This document shows, in pieces, positions 8,779-17,139 of a stretch of 62,357 nt of DNA. The first letter of the stretch is position 1. Every line of letters begins with the position of its first letter. Made by a program: the position numbers and the translations under genes. The notes beneath the pieces were generated by a model. The model ran no database searches, had not been told where the DNA came from, and was given only the letters and a program-made list of their open reading frames with translations. The stretch is from contig JAEYZG010000019.1 in NCBI GenBank assembly GCA_023428135.1, forward strand, positions 1-62,357. The letters are read 5' to 3'. The stretch comes from Bacteroidota bacterium (GTDB lineage Bacteria > Bacteroidota > Bacteroidia > Cytophagales > Cytophagaceae).

Positions 8779-9912
8779 ATGGATCCAGTAAGAATAAAAG
8801 AGGTTTGTTATGTATTTCTGAAGCTAGGTATTATAGGATTTGGTGGGCCGGCTGCACATATTGCCATGATGGAAGAAGAAATCGTCAACAAAAGGAAGTG
8901 GATTAGCAGAGAACATTTTCTTGATCTCATAGGCGCTACCAATCTGATTCCCGGTCCGAATTCAACTGAAATGAGCATGCATTGTGGTCATGAGCGTGCA
9001 GGGCTTCCGGGATTGTTCCTTGGGGGGATTTGCTTCATTTTTCCTGCTGCTCTTATTATGGGAATATTAGCGTGGCTTTACGCAAGTTATGGAAGTGTCC
9101 CAGAAGTTAAACCTTTTCTATATGGTATTAAACCGGCTATTATTGCGATTATCATTAATGCAATTTTTAAACTAGGAAAAACCGCTTTAAAAAACTGGCA
9201 ACTTGGTCTCATCGGGACAGGAGTAGTGATAGCCTCTCTTGCTGGTATTAACGAGATATATGCATTATTATGTGCCGGACTTTTTGCAATTATCTGGTTC
9301 TCCGGAAAGGATAAGCTGAGACCTAGTAGTCTGTCATCTTTCAGTCCATTTATTTTTTCCTTAATTCCTTTTGCAAAATCCATTACCCCGGGTGAATTAT
9401 TCTGGATTTTTATAAAAATTGGGGCTACATTATTTGGCAGTGGGTACGTCTTGGTAGCATATCTGCAGGCAGAATTTGTAGATAAGACAGGATGGCTTAC
9501 ACAAGGGCAATTGCTGGATGCTGTAGCTCTTGGCCAGTTTACACCAGGACCTCTGTTCACTACAGCTACATTCATCGGATATCAGGTGGCTAGTTTACCT
9601 GGAGCTGTAATTGCTACAATCGGTATTTTTCTTCCTTCCTTTTTATTTGTCTTTGTGTTAAATCCTTTTGTTCCTAAATTGAGGAAATCCAGGGTCATGA
9701 GTTATTTTCTGGATGGCGTAAATATTGGAGCTATTGGGGTAATGTTGGCCGTCACTTTCCAGCTTTGCAATAGTGTTCTTACAGACCTGAACGCCTGGTT
9801 CATAGCTATTGCGTCTCTTATTACAGTATTTGGATTCAGGAAACTCAATGCCACCTGGATCATTGCAGGAGGCGCTATTGCGGGGTATCTTCTTCATATA
9901 ATGAATCTGTAA
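8779..9912 (+). CDS. chrA: Chromate transporter ChrA
   Basis: 377 aa from ATG 8779 (a TTG six bases upstream is possible). Two homologous halves are visible: the first with LGIIGFGGPAAHIAMME and LIPGPNSTEM, the second with IGATLFGSGYVLVAYL and ALGQFTPGPLFTTATF. These are the signature G-F-G-G-P and Q-x-x-P-G-P motifs of the CHR family in its long two-domain form, an inner-membrane exporter of chromate driven by the proton gradient. No chrB/chrF regulator gene is nearby, so the true substrate and regulation are open. A strong hairpin terminator follows. Confidence 0.92.
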   Translation: MDPVRIKEVCYVFLKLGIIGFGGPAAHIAMMEEEIVNKRKWISREHFLDLIGATNLIPGPNSTEMSMHCGHERAGLPGLFLGGICFIFPAALIMGILAWLYASYGSVPEVKPFLYGIKPAIIAIIINAIFKLGKTALKNWQLGLIGTGVVIASLAGINEIYALLCAGLFAIIWFSGKDKLRPSSLSSFSPFIFSLIPFAKSITPGELFWIFIKIGATLFGSGYVLVAYLQAEFVDKTGWLTQGQLLDAVALGQFTPGPLFTTATFIGYQVASLPGAVIATIGIFLPSFLFVFVLNPFVPKLRKSRVMSYFLDGVNIGAIGVMLAVTFQLCNSVLTDLNAWFIAIASLITVFGFRKLNATWIIAGGAIAGYLLHIMNL

Positions 9913-9966
9913 AGGTTCTTGAAGATTTTTAAAAAATAGGATTAGAGCTTTAATTCCTGTTATTAT

Positions 9967-10001
9967 AATAATGACTATTATAGTTTATAATAGTCATTAT
10001 T
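9967..10001 (+). terminator. Hairpin terminator after chrA
   Basis: Perfect 16-bp inverted repeat AATAATGACTATTATA with a three-base loop, followed by ATTTTGGTTTTG. Very AT-rich stem. It lies 54 bases after the chrA stop. Confidence 0.75.
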
Positions 10002-10008
10002 ATTTTGG

Positions 10009-10200
10009 TTTTGTCACTTTTTACCTTGCTGAGAGAAGTGACAAAAAATCAATGGCTGTGAGGAAATGTGCTAAAATTTCAGTTTCATGTGCAAAAAAAA
10101 TGAAACCCCTCCTCCTTGCTTACCTCCACTAAAATTTCTGGCCACTCCTCTTTACTGAAATTCCTTAACGCAATTTCCTCAAGGCCCTATCCTTAAAGCC
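10009..10200. repeat. Hairpin-rich non-coding segment, probable dispersed repeat
   Basis: Two nested structures. An 11-bp inverted repeat TTTTGTCACTT / AAGTGACAAAA sits at 10009-10019 and 10036-10046. Further on, GAGGAAATgtgcTAAAATTTCAG (from about 10051) is matched by an imperfect inverse copy ending ATTTCCTC near 10175. The base composition (C-rich runs, few A) differs from the surrounding AT-rich DNA. No open frame. It looks like a mobile or structured repeat unit; no second copy is in this window. Confidence 0.45.
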
Positions 10201-10450
10201 AAAGAGAACACTAAAGCATTAATTCTATTAATATAAAATTTTAAAATCCATAATTTATTTATCCTACTAATATTATAATTATGCTATGATTGTTGGCATA
10301 GGATGGGTATAAATGCTTGAAAAATAATTGATTATTTTAATTTTTGTGTTAAAAAATTTGAAGTTATCGATGAGTAATTTTAGATTTGTCAATACAGGTT
10401 TTCAATAAGTTAATAGAATATAATTCTTAACCCTAATCAGGATAGATATT
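10201..10450. other. AT-rich intergenic region
   Basis: Very AT-rich, no gene. It should hold the promoter of the acetyltransferase/histidine-kinase group that starts at 10451; no convincing promoter pair was identified. Confidence 0.4.
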
Positions 10451-11023
10451 ATGATAACAGCTAAGATTGAAGATAAGTCTCTTGTGGTGGATATATTAAC
10501 AGAGTCATTTGATCAGAATAAAAGTGTTAATTATGTTGTAAAGCAGGATGGGAAGAGGAAAGAAAGAATTCGAAAGCTGATGGAATATTGTTTTGATAGT
10601 TGTTTCCAGAATGGCAAAGTCTACTTGTCTGGAGATCGCAATGCATGTGCCCTCATATTATTCCCAGAACAAGAGAAGGTTTCTTATCAGTCTGTAATAA
10701 ATGATCTAAGACTTGCATTCTCTTGCATAGGTCCGGAAAGGCTATTAAAAGTTCTGGCCAGAGAATCGAAAGTTAAAAGTAATTATCCCAAACAATCTAT
10801 CTATTATTTAAGGTTTATTGGTGTTCATCCGAAATTTCAGAAAAATGGAATCGGTAGCTCTTTGATTACCGAAATTATAAATGAAGCGAGGGTGATGAAG
10901 AAGCCAATCTATTTAGAAACCTCAATGATAGAAAATGTAAAGTTTTATAAAAGACTGGGATTTGAGCAGTTTAATGAACTACACTTACCTCACCAATTAT
11001 TTTTATTCAGGATAAATAATTAA
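10451..11023 (+). CDS. GNAT-family N-acetyltransferase
   Basis: 190 aa. Motif A of GNAT enzymes is seen as YYLRFIGVHPKFQKNGIGSSLI (acetyl-CoA loop Q-K-N-G-I-G-S, about 128-138), followed by the beta5 strand PIYLETSM and the helix ENVKFYKRLGFEQF. These fix the fold; the acceptor is unknown. It starts at an ATG just after an AGGATAGATATT run and lies 18 bases before a hybrid histidine kinase, with which it is probably co-transcribed. Confidence 0.85.
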   Translation: MITAKIEDKSLVVDILTESFDQNKSVNYVVKQDGKRKERIRKLMEYCFDSCFQNGKVYLSGDRNACALILFPEQEKVSYQSVINDLRLAFSCIGPERLLKVLARESKVKSNYPKQSIYYLRFIGVHPKFQKNGIGSSLITEIINEARVMKKPIYLETSMIENVKFYKRLGFEQFNELHLPHQLFLFRINN

Positions 11024-11041
11024 TATTCTAATTTAACAGGA

Positions 11042-13285
11042 ATGCTGGTATTTGGAACGCAAATTCATATAATAACTTTTTTAATCTCTTTATTTGAACT
11101 GGTTTTCTTTCTTTACCAGTTTATATACTTTTTGTCAAGACCATCAGATAAAAGCAGATTGTATTATCTGATCCTTCTTTTCCTTTTAATTCAATATAAC
11201 ATAGTCGGAGCATTGTTTCCGGATAACAGGATAGATATTCCAATTGCAATGCAGAATATTATTGCATATATAGTTGCATTGTTAATGTCATTGTATTTTA
11301 TTTTTTATATATACAAAGTACTGGATTTGGCGAAGATGAGGTTCTACGCTTTTCAAGGTTCACTAATCTTTATTGTATTACCATTTATTTTTTTGTTTCT
11401 GCTTCCATATATACGTACTGGAGACTTGGAAATGTCAAGGAAACTAGTAGTGGTAATTCCATTTATATACGTTATTGTTATGTTATTTTCTTTAGCAAAA
11501 TCATTTAAAGAAAAGTATCAATCATGCACAGATGAGAGTTGTAAGGAAGAAATGATAGGAGTGCTTTTGGGATTTAGTTTTTGGTTAACACTTCCGGTTA
11601 TTGCATTTTTTGAAAATGATATAAATGAATTGTTAATACCACTATTGAAATTTCATAATGGAAGTCAGGTAGTGGAAGTAATATGCACTAATCTGGGACT
11701 TTTTGTGATGACTGTTCTTTTTATCCGGAAATCAATTAAGCAATCGCGTGCAGAATACTACATGTTGTTAGAGTCCCGTAAGATGCTTCAGGAGTTAAAT
11801 TACAATTTAACATTAAAGGTAATAGAAAGAACAAAAGAACTTGAAATCGCTAATGAAAGAAGAACAAATACATTTATCAATCTAGCCCATGAATCCAAAA
11901 CCCCTATAACACTTATAAGGAATTATCTTGAAGAGTATATAAGCAAACATGGAGCAACAGAAGAACTAATAATTATCAGAAGAAGCGTTGAAAAATTAAC
12001 CAGAGATATAAATAATTTTTTTGACTTAGAGAAAATCAAGCGGGGAGATGATATTTATTTTAATGATCAGATTTGTAATTTTAGTGAGATACTAAATAAT
12101 AACATAGAGCTATATAGAGCTTATGCCAATAAAAAAGGAATATTTCTTACATCTTATGTTGACGATAACCTTATAGTAAAAGCTGATCCGGAAGGGATAT
12201 ATAGAGTCATAAATAATATTGTAGAAAATGCAATTAAGTTTACGTCTTTGAATGGCGTAATACAAATATCTCTCAAGCAGACTGGAGAAAGCTTGTTATT
12301 TGTTGTGAGAGATAATGGAATCGGAATTCATTCGGAACTCCATGAAAAAATATTTGAGCCTTATTTTAAAATTAATTCAAGTCATAAAAATATTCAAGGA
12401 ATCGGTATAGGTCTTTCTATAGTAAAGAAAATTATCGAAAGTATTGGTGGAGAGATTAGAATAGAAAGTGACCCAGGCGTGACAGCTGGTACTAATATGA
12501 TTATAAAAATTCCGATCTGTTATCAGGATTACCAGAAAGAACTATTAAGGTTGGAATCAAAAGATGTGTATTTTAATATTGAGGCATTAAAAATACCACA
12601 GGCCAAGTTTAATCCCGAGAAACGTAGTGTTTTAATTGTTGAAGATAATATTGCATTACTTAATTATCTCTCAATGAAACTGAGTGAAAGGTTTAATGTA
12701 ATAGCGGCGACAAGCGGAAATGAGGCATTTGAAAGGCTTCTGAATATCGCTTATGTTGATATGATAATCTCAGATGTTATGATGAATGATGGAGATGGCT
12801 TTGATTTATATAGATCCGTACAGAGAAAAAATCATTTGAATCATATACCTTTTGTTTTTCTAACGGCAAGAGATTCCTATAAGTCAAAGATGGAGGGACT
12901 TTATTTAGGTGCTGTTGATTATGTTCAGAAGCCTTTTCTGGTAGAGGAGTTGATTGCAAAGATTGATGCTATTTTGTTGAATCTTGAAAAGCAGAGAATC
13001 GCATTGATAAATAGTGCATATAAAAACCTTCAGAATGGAAGTGGGGTAGATGTCATTAGGGCAGGTAATCAAAATAATTTTGAAATTAACTGTAAGAGGT
13101 ATAATCTTACAACAAGAGAAATAGAAATAATAAACCTGATTGCAAAAGGAGTTACCTACAAAAGTATCGGAGAGCTTTTATATATATCGGATAAAACTGT
13201 TGCGAAACATGTTAGAAATATTTTTGAAAAGGTTGATGTAAAGAAACAGGTAGAGTTATTAAGTAAGCTTGAAGTACCTGCTTAA
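11042..13285 (+). CDS. Hybrid sensor histidine kinase with receiver and LuxR-type DNA-binding output
   Basis: 747 aa. N-terminal region with seven or so transmembrane helices (about 1-230), a coiled-coil linker, then HisKA with the phospho-acceptor in LAHESKTPI (His283), HATPase_c with N box VENAIKFT (about 390-400) and DNGIG, a receiver domain with phospho-acceptor in MIISDVMMNDGDG (Asp578) and Lys in VQKPF, and a C-terminal LuxR/GerE helix-turn-helix (about 690-747, LTTREIEIINLIAKGVTYKSIGELLYISDKTVAKHVRNIF). Sensor, kinase, receiver and DNA-binding output are thus in one chain, so the regulator is presumably membrane-tethered like the AraC-type hybrid systems of Bacteroides but with a different output domain. 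Followed after 16 bases by an outer-membrane protein gene. Confidence 0.92.
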   Translation: MLVFGTQIHIITFLISLFELVFFLYQFIYFLSRPSDKSRLYYLILLFLLIQYNIVGALFPDNRIDIPIAMQNIIAYIVALLMSLYFIFYIYKVLDLAKMRFYAFQGSLIFIVLPFIFLFLLPYIRTGDLEMSRKLVVVIPFIYVIVMLFSLAKSFKEKYQSCTDESCKEEMIGVLLGFSFWLTLPVIAFFENDINELLIPLLKFHNGSQVVEVICTNLGLFVMTVLFIRKSIKQSRAEYYMLLESRKMLQELNYNLTLKVIERTKELEIANERRTNTFINLAHESKTPITLIRNYLEEYISKHGATEELIIIRRSVEKLTRDINNFFDLEKIKRGDDIYFNDQICNFSEILNNNIELYRAYANKKGIFLTSYVDDNLIVKADPEGIYRVINNIVENAIKFTSLNGVIQISLKQTGESLLFVVRDNGIGIHSELHEKIFEPYFKINSSHKNIQGIGIGLSIVKKIIESIGGEIRIESDPGVTAGTNMIIKIPICYQDYQKELLRLESKDVYFNIEALKIPQAKFNPEKRSVLIVEDNIALLNYLSMKLSERFNVIAATSGNEAFERLLNIAYVDMIISDVMMNDGDGFDLYRSVQRKNHLNHIPFVFLTARDSYKSKMEGLYLGAVDYVQKPFLVEELIAKIDAILLNLEKQRIALINSAYKNLQNGSGVDVIRAGNQNNFEINCKRYNLTTREIEIINLIAKGVTYKSIGELLYISDKTVAKHVRNIFEKVDVKKQVELLSKLEVPA

Positions 13286-13301
13286 AAACGGCTAAAAGAA
13301 T

Positions 13302-14201
13302 ATGAAACATGCATTAAGTGTTATTTTTTTAGTATTGTTATATTCAGCAGAAGCGCCAGGTCAACCATATATTGATATAATTAACCTGAAATATCAAAGC
13401 TTTCTTCCTGTTAAATACTATCATGATGATAACAAGCTTAGTGTTGAAGAAAGTTATCTCAGTTTAAATATTCCTATTCCATTAAAGAATAAAGATTACA
13501 TACTAACTGGAGGAGTCTTTGATCAGTTGAGTTTTAATTCTCCACATGGACAAAAAGATCTATATGCATTCAATATTCAATTAGGTTATTTAAAGAATTG
13601 GAAGAATACTAAGTGGAAAACACTTATTGTTGTTTTGCCCAAAATCAGTTCTGATCAGTTGAAGGTAAGTAATGGATCGTTTCAACAAGGAGGTCTATTG
13701 CTTTTTACTTATGTGAAAAGTACCAGTCTTCAATATAAATTTGGGGGGTATTATAATAAAGAATTTTTTGGCAATTTTTATATGCCTTTACTGGGGGTGG
13801 AGTGGAAGCCTTTGCCAAGGTTAAATATCTTTGGGGTTTTACCAGGCTACATGATTATTGAATATAAAGCAAACTCAAAGTTTTATTCAGGGATTTCTTA
13901 TCAATGCCTTACTGCCAGCTACCGGCTTCACGATGGAGAGAATTATGCCTTTGCTAGAAATGGTGATAAATTCTGGGGGCAAATGCAATTAAAGCTTTTT
14001 TTGAATTTTTACATAAAAAAATATGTTGTTGCTTTCGGTGAATTCGGCCATACACTTTGCCGGAAATATGAGGTATACAGCAAAAGTAATCAACGGATAG
14101 TTCATCCAGTTTTAAATAAAACCCATGATGGCTTCATTTTTAATCTAGGGCTTGCTTTTAGGATCCGGCAGGATGTTTCTTCATTAAATAAAATAGAATA
14201 G
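13302..14201 (+). CDS. Outer-membrane beta-barrel-like protein (DUF6268-like)
   Basis: 299 aa, signal peptide (about 1-20, cleavage near APGQ). The mature part alternates polar and aromatic residues in short strands (FGGYYNKEFFGNFYMPLLGVEWKP, FYSGISYQCLTASYRL), typical of a barrel, and resembles the DUF6268 family of Bacteroidota. Sits 16 bases after the hybrid kinase, so it may be co-expressed and could be part of the sensed process. Transport substrate unknown. Confidence 0.7.
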   Translation: MKHALSVIFLVLLYSAEAPGQPYIDIINLKYQSFLPVKYYHDDNKLSVEESYLSLNIPIPLKNKDYILTGGVFDQLSFNSPHGQKDLYAFNIQLGYLKNWKNTKWKTLIVVLPKISSDQLKVSNGSFQQGGLLLFTYVKSTSLQYKFGGYYNKEFFGNFYMPLLGVEWKPLPRLNIFGVLPGYMIIEYKANSKFYSGISYQCLTASYRLHDGENYAFARNGDKFWGQMQLKLFLNFYIKKYVVAFGEFGHTLCRKYEVYSKSNQRIVHPVLNKTHDGFIFNLGLAFRIRQDVSSLNKIE

Positions 14202-14249
14202 ATTTGATAAGTTGTTGAAAGTCTATTTTGTATCCTGTTTTTTAAGGGG

Positions 14250-14292
14250 AATACTCTAAAGTGAGTATATGAAATACTGAATTTAGAGTATT
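14250..14292. other. Inverted repeat between genes
   Basis: AATACTCTAAA (14250-14260) and its exact inverse TTTAGAGTATT (14282-14292) with a 21-base loop. No T run follows, so it may be a weak terminator of the kinase/barrel operon or an operator before the receiver gene at 14341. Confidence 0.35.
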
Positions 14293-14340
14293 GATTCTAT
14301 ATTTCATAGTAGCCATTTTTATTAATTAAAATGGGTAACT

Positions 14341-14730
14341 ATGAAGATTCCTAAATGTATAATGGTAATTGATAATAATGTTACCGACAACTGGATAGCG
14401 GAGCGGATTTTCAAGACTTATAATATCGCATCTGAATATAGGTTTGCTAATAGTGAAAACGCTATTGATAGCTTGAATGATTACTGTCTAATCAATGGTA
14501 AATTTCCAGACCTACTTATGGTGGATATTCTATATAACAGGGAAAAAGGTTTTGGATTAATAGACAGAATCAGGAATCATTCTGGCTTTCGGGAAAATGA
14601 GACAAGAATTGCTTTATTGACTTCTGTTGTTGAATACACTTTGAATTATGAAAAGATAGGAAAACAGAATATTGAACATGTTTTCATAAAGCCTTTGGAT
14701 ATCCAGCAATTGAAGAATATATTTATTTAG
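14341..14730 (+). CDS. Stand-alone response-regulator receiver protein
   Basis: 129 aa, a single REC domain. Acidic pocket MVIDNN, phospho-acceptor Asp in LLMVDILYN (about residue 61), the T/S position in IALLTSV, and Lys in VFIKPLD are all in place. There is no output domain, so it acts as a CheY-like shuttle or phosphate sink. The neighbouring hybrid kinase (1 kb upstream) is a possible donor, but the spacing and the intervening inverted repeat suggest a separate transcript. Confidence 0.88.
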   Translation: MKIPKCIMVIDNNVTDNWIAERIFKTYNIASEYRFANSENAIDSLNDYCLINGKFPDLLMVDILYNREKGFGLIDRIRNHSGFRENETRIALLTSVVEYTLNYEKIGKQNIEHVFIKPLDIQQLKNIFI

Positions 14731-14892
14731 TACTTTGATAATGCTATCTTACATAGAATCTCTAAAATACGAATCTGATTGGTTTGAATTTTATTTTTTG
14801 CAATACTCTGAGAGCGGGTTTTGATATTAAGTATTGCCTGTTTCTTTTTATATTACTAGATTCGATAGCTTAATACCTCTAAGAAATTATCT

Positions 14893-16110
14893 ATGTTTTT
14901 GAATAAGTATATATTACTGATTTGTGTTATTGTAATAAGTTCTTTTAAAGCTGCAGGGCAAGCAAAACCATATCCTCAGTCTCTGACCTATCCCAATTGT
15001 ATAAAACCTTCGAATGTGTCTCAGGAAGAGATGGATGAATCAGTTAGAGCTTATTATGATTACTGGAAAAAGAAGTATTTGAAAAATGACCTCGCTTCTT
15101 TACCTGGTGGCTATTATGTAAAAGGAGAGATTACCGGAAGTCCGGATGGTTTTACGCCGCTTGGTTCATCGGAAGGACAAGGCTATGGGATGATTATAGT
15201 TGCACTTATGGCAGGATATGATCCCGATGCTCAGACAATATTCAACGGTTTATTAAAGACGGTAAGAGCCTATAAAAGCTCTGGTAATCGCCATTTGATG
15301 GGATGGGTTGTTGCTGATGATAAAATGGCTCAGGGGCATTTTGGCTCTGCTACAGACGGAGATCTGGATATAGCTTATTCATTATTGCTCGCTCATAAAC
15401 AATGGGGAACTTCAGAAGGTGTTAATTACCTTGCAGAAGCTAAAAGGATGATCATCAAAGGTATCAGGCCAAGTTATATAACGAATGATTATCGTTTAAA
15501 TCTTGGTGATTGGAAAAATGAAACTTCTACAGATACCCGCCCTTCTGACTGGATGTTAGGTCATTTCAAAGCTTTTAAAAAAGCTACCAGAGATATGGTT
15601 TGGGATAGTGTATCAACTGCTACTTATGAAATGATTGCAACAATTCAGAATAACTACTCGGCCACGACGCATCTGATGCCGGATTTTGCCACAGGAAAAT
15701 CTGTTAAGCCTGCAGGTCCGCATTTTCTTGAAGGTCCTAATGATGGAAATTACTATTATAACGCTTGTCGCACTCCATTGAGATTTGTTATGGATTACGC
15801 GCATTATGGTGATGTAAGAGCGAAAAATGCTGTCTCCGGAATTGTTAAATGGGCAAAATTAAAAAGTAATAACAATCCTGCCAATATTAAAGCAGGATAT
15901 AGTTTAGATGGATATGACCTGCCTGGTAACAATTATAAAACTTCTGTATTCATTGCACCTGTTGTAGCGGCAGCAACCTGTGATAGAGGAAATCAGGAAT
16001 TTCTAAATGAAGGTTGGAACGTTATTAAAGAAATGAAGGAAAGTTATTTTGAAGACTCATATAACCTTTTGAGTCTTTTATATATTTCTGGTAATTGGTG
16101 GGTGCCATAG
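14893..16110 (+). CDS. Secreted glycoside hydrolase family 8 (endoglucanase/xylanase/chitosanase type)
   Basis: 405 aa, signal peptide 1-22 (cut near AAGQ). The GH8 signatures are clear: SSEGQGYGMIIV with the proton donor Glu94, and ATDGDLDIAYSLLLA with Asp155, a conserved active-site residue of the family. Family members cut beta-1,4 glucans, xylan or chitosan; which substrate applies cannot be read from this. Unlike most large enzymes of this window it has no T9SS C-terminal domain, ending in the catalytic (alpha/alpha)6 barrel, so it is likely periplasmic or exported another way. Followed by a strong hairpin. Confidence 0.9.
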   Translation: MFLNKYILLICVIVISSFKAAGQAKPYPQSLTYPNCIKPSNVSQEEMDESVRAYYDYWKKKYLKNDLASLPGGYYVKGEITGSPDGFTPLGSSEGQGYGMIIVALMAGYDPDAQTIFNGLLKTVRAYKSSGNRHLMGWVVADDKMAQGHFGSATDGDLDIAYSLLLAHKQWGTSEGVNYLAEAKRMIIKGIRPSYITNDYRLNLGDWKNETSTDTRPSDWMLGHFKAFKKATRDMVWDSVSTATYEMIATIQNNYSATTHLMPDFATGKSVKPAGPHFLEGPNDGNYYYNACRTPLRFVMDYAHYGDVRAKNAVSGIVKWAKLKSNNNPANIKAGYSLDGYDLPGNNYKTSVFIAPVVAAATCDRGNQEFLNEGWNVIKEMKESYFEDSYNLLSLLYISGNWWVP

Positions 16111-16168
16111 AAATCATTTGCACCGACGGTTATACCCAAGGCAGGTGTATTGAATTGATTGAATTTTT

Positions 16169-16215
16169 TAAAATATTTAAATAGCCTTGTGATACAGGGC
16201 TATTTAAATATTTTA
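16169..16215. terminator. Intrinsic terminator after GH8 gene
   Basis: 18-bp perfect stem TAAAATATTTAAATAGCC / GGCTATTTAAATATTTTA around an 11-base loop, 58 bases after the GH8 stop. The palindromic AT tails could work in both directions, also stopping transcripts of the minus-strand gene at 16301. Confidence 0.85.
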
Positions 16216-16300
16216 TTACAATGTCCCAATTATTTATATCAGTTATATTGGATCCCTTCAGCCAGCGGTGAAAGTGCAAGCAAGATTAACCTTATTTTAT

Positions 16301-16564
16301 TTAACAAAGTTCATCATCTGAGCAAACTATTTTTGTTATATCTTTTTCCGGGACTCTCCAGTGAAAGCCTTCCGGTCCTTCAACAACTACAACCGGGAGT
16401 GCATTTTGAGTTTCATACATTTCATTTAAAGTTCCCTGAGATGCATCTATAACATCTCTTCCAACAACTTTACCAAATAATTGATTACCATATTCTATCG
16501 CAGCAGCAGAATCAGGATCTAATTCTAATGTGCAAGTTCTTCCTTCCTGAATTTCTGTTCTCAT
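16301..16564 (-). CDS. Small hypothetical protein
   Basis: 87 aa from the ATG at 16564, which is preceded by AAAAGGAACGG, one of the few good Shine-Dalgarno-like sequences here and the reason for preferring it over a start ten codons upstream. The product is acidic, with no signal peptide or membrane span, and a compact mixed alpha/beta look (RTCTLELDPDSAAAIEYG, ALPVVVVEGPEGFHWRVPE). No family recognised. Confidence 0.6.
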   Translation of the reverse strand: MRTEIQEGRTCTLELDPDSAAAIEYGNQLFGKVVGRDVIDASQGTLNEMYETQNALPVVVVEGPEGFHWRVPEKDITKIVCSDDELC

Positions 16565-16652
16565 ATCCGTTCCTTTTCTTATAAAAACATTCAAATCAAC
16601 GCATAAATTCAGCTAGTTCTGGTTTATTATGTTTGGCCTTCATTTAAGCATT

Positions 16653-17093
16653 TCAACTTTCAGGAGAATACTTAATTAGATTACGGGAGTCTTTAACATT
16701 AAGTAAGTATGCAAAGTAAGGCCCTGCATTGGCGAAAAATTTATATTTATTGCCAAGTGTAATCCTTGCAAGCAGTGGGGCAGTCAGATAATCAAAATGA
16801 TAGCGAATCTCTATCACATCAACATTTAAGAAAGGGTTAGTTAACCTCAGTTTGTATCCTTTCTTCTCAAATCCAACTCCTGTTCTTATTGAAAATATTT
16901 TCGATATATCATATTGAAGAGAAAGGCCAATGGCATATCCAACCTTTGTGCTATGATTATTTTTAAACCTTTCTTTCCCATCAAAAGAGGTAAGGCTTGG
17001 GCCACCTTCAAGTCCGATTTGAAACTTCTTTGTTTGAGCAAAAATAAAATTTGTGTGGATTACTAATGCAAAAAATAATAGTTTAATATTCAT
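16653..17093 (-). pseudogene. Outer-membrane beta-barrel (PorT-like) protein, probably truncated
   Basis: 146 aa from ATG 17093 with signal peptide (cut near FAQT). The mature part is typical of the OMP_b-brl_2/PorT-like family (IGLEGGPSLTSF, GYAIGLSLQYDI, SIRTGVGFEKKGY, FDYLTAPLLARI, FFANAGPYFAYLL). Family members usually continue for another 60-90 residues after the GPYFAYLL strand, but here a stop comes 15 residues later, so the last strands of the barrel are missing. It may be a degraded gene. Lies 46 bases downstream of the FemAB-like gene on the same strand. Confidence 0.6.
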
Positions 17094-17139
17094 TGTTGAT
17101 TTATCAAGTTGTTCTACATTATTTTTAAAGGTACTATTT

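Noticed and set aside
9087..9575. 162-aa minus-strand open frame inside chrA
   Set aside because: Fully antisense to a well-supported ChrA gene; no motif and no start context.
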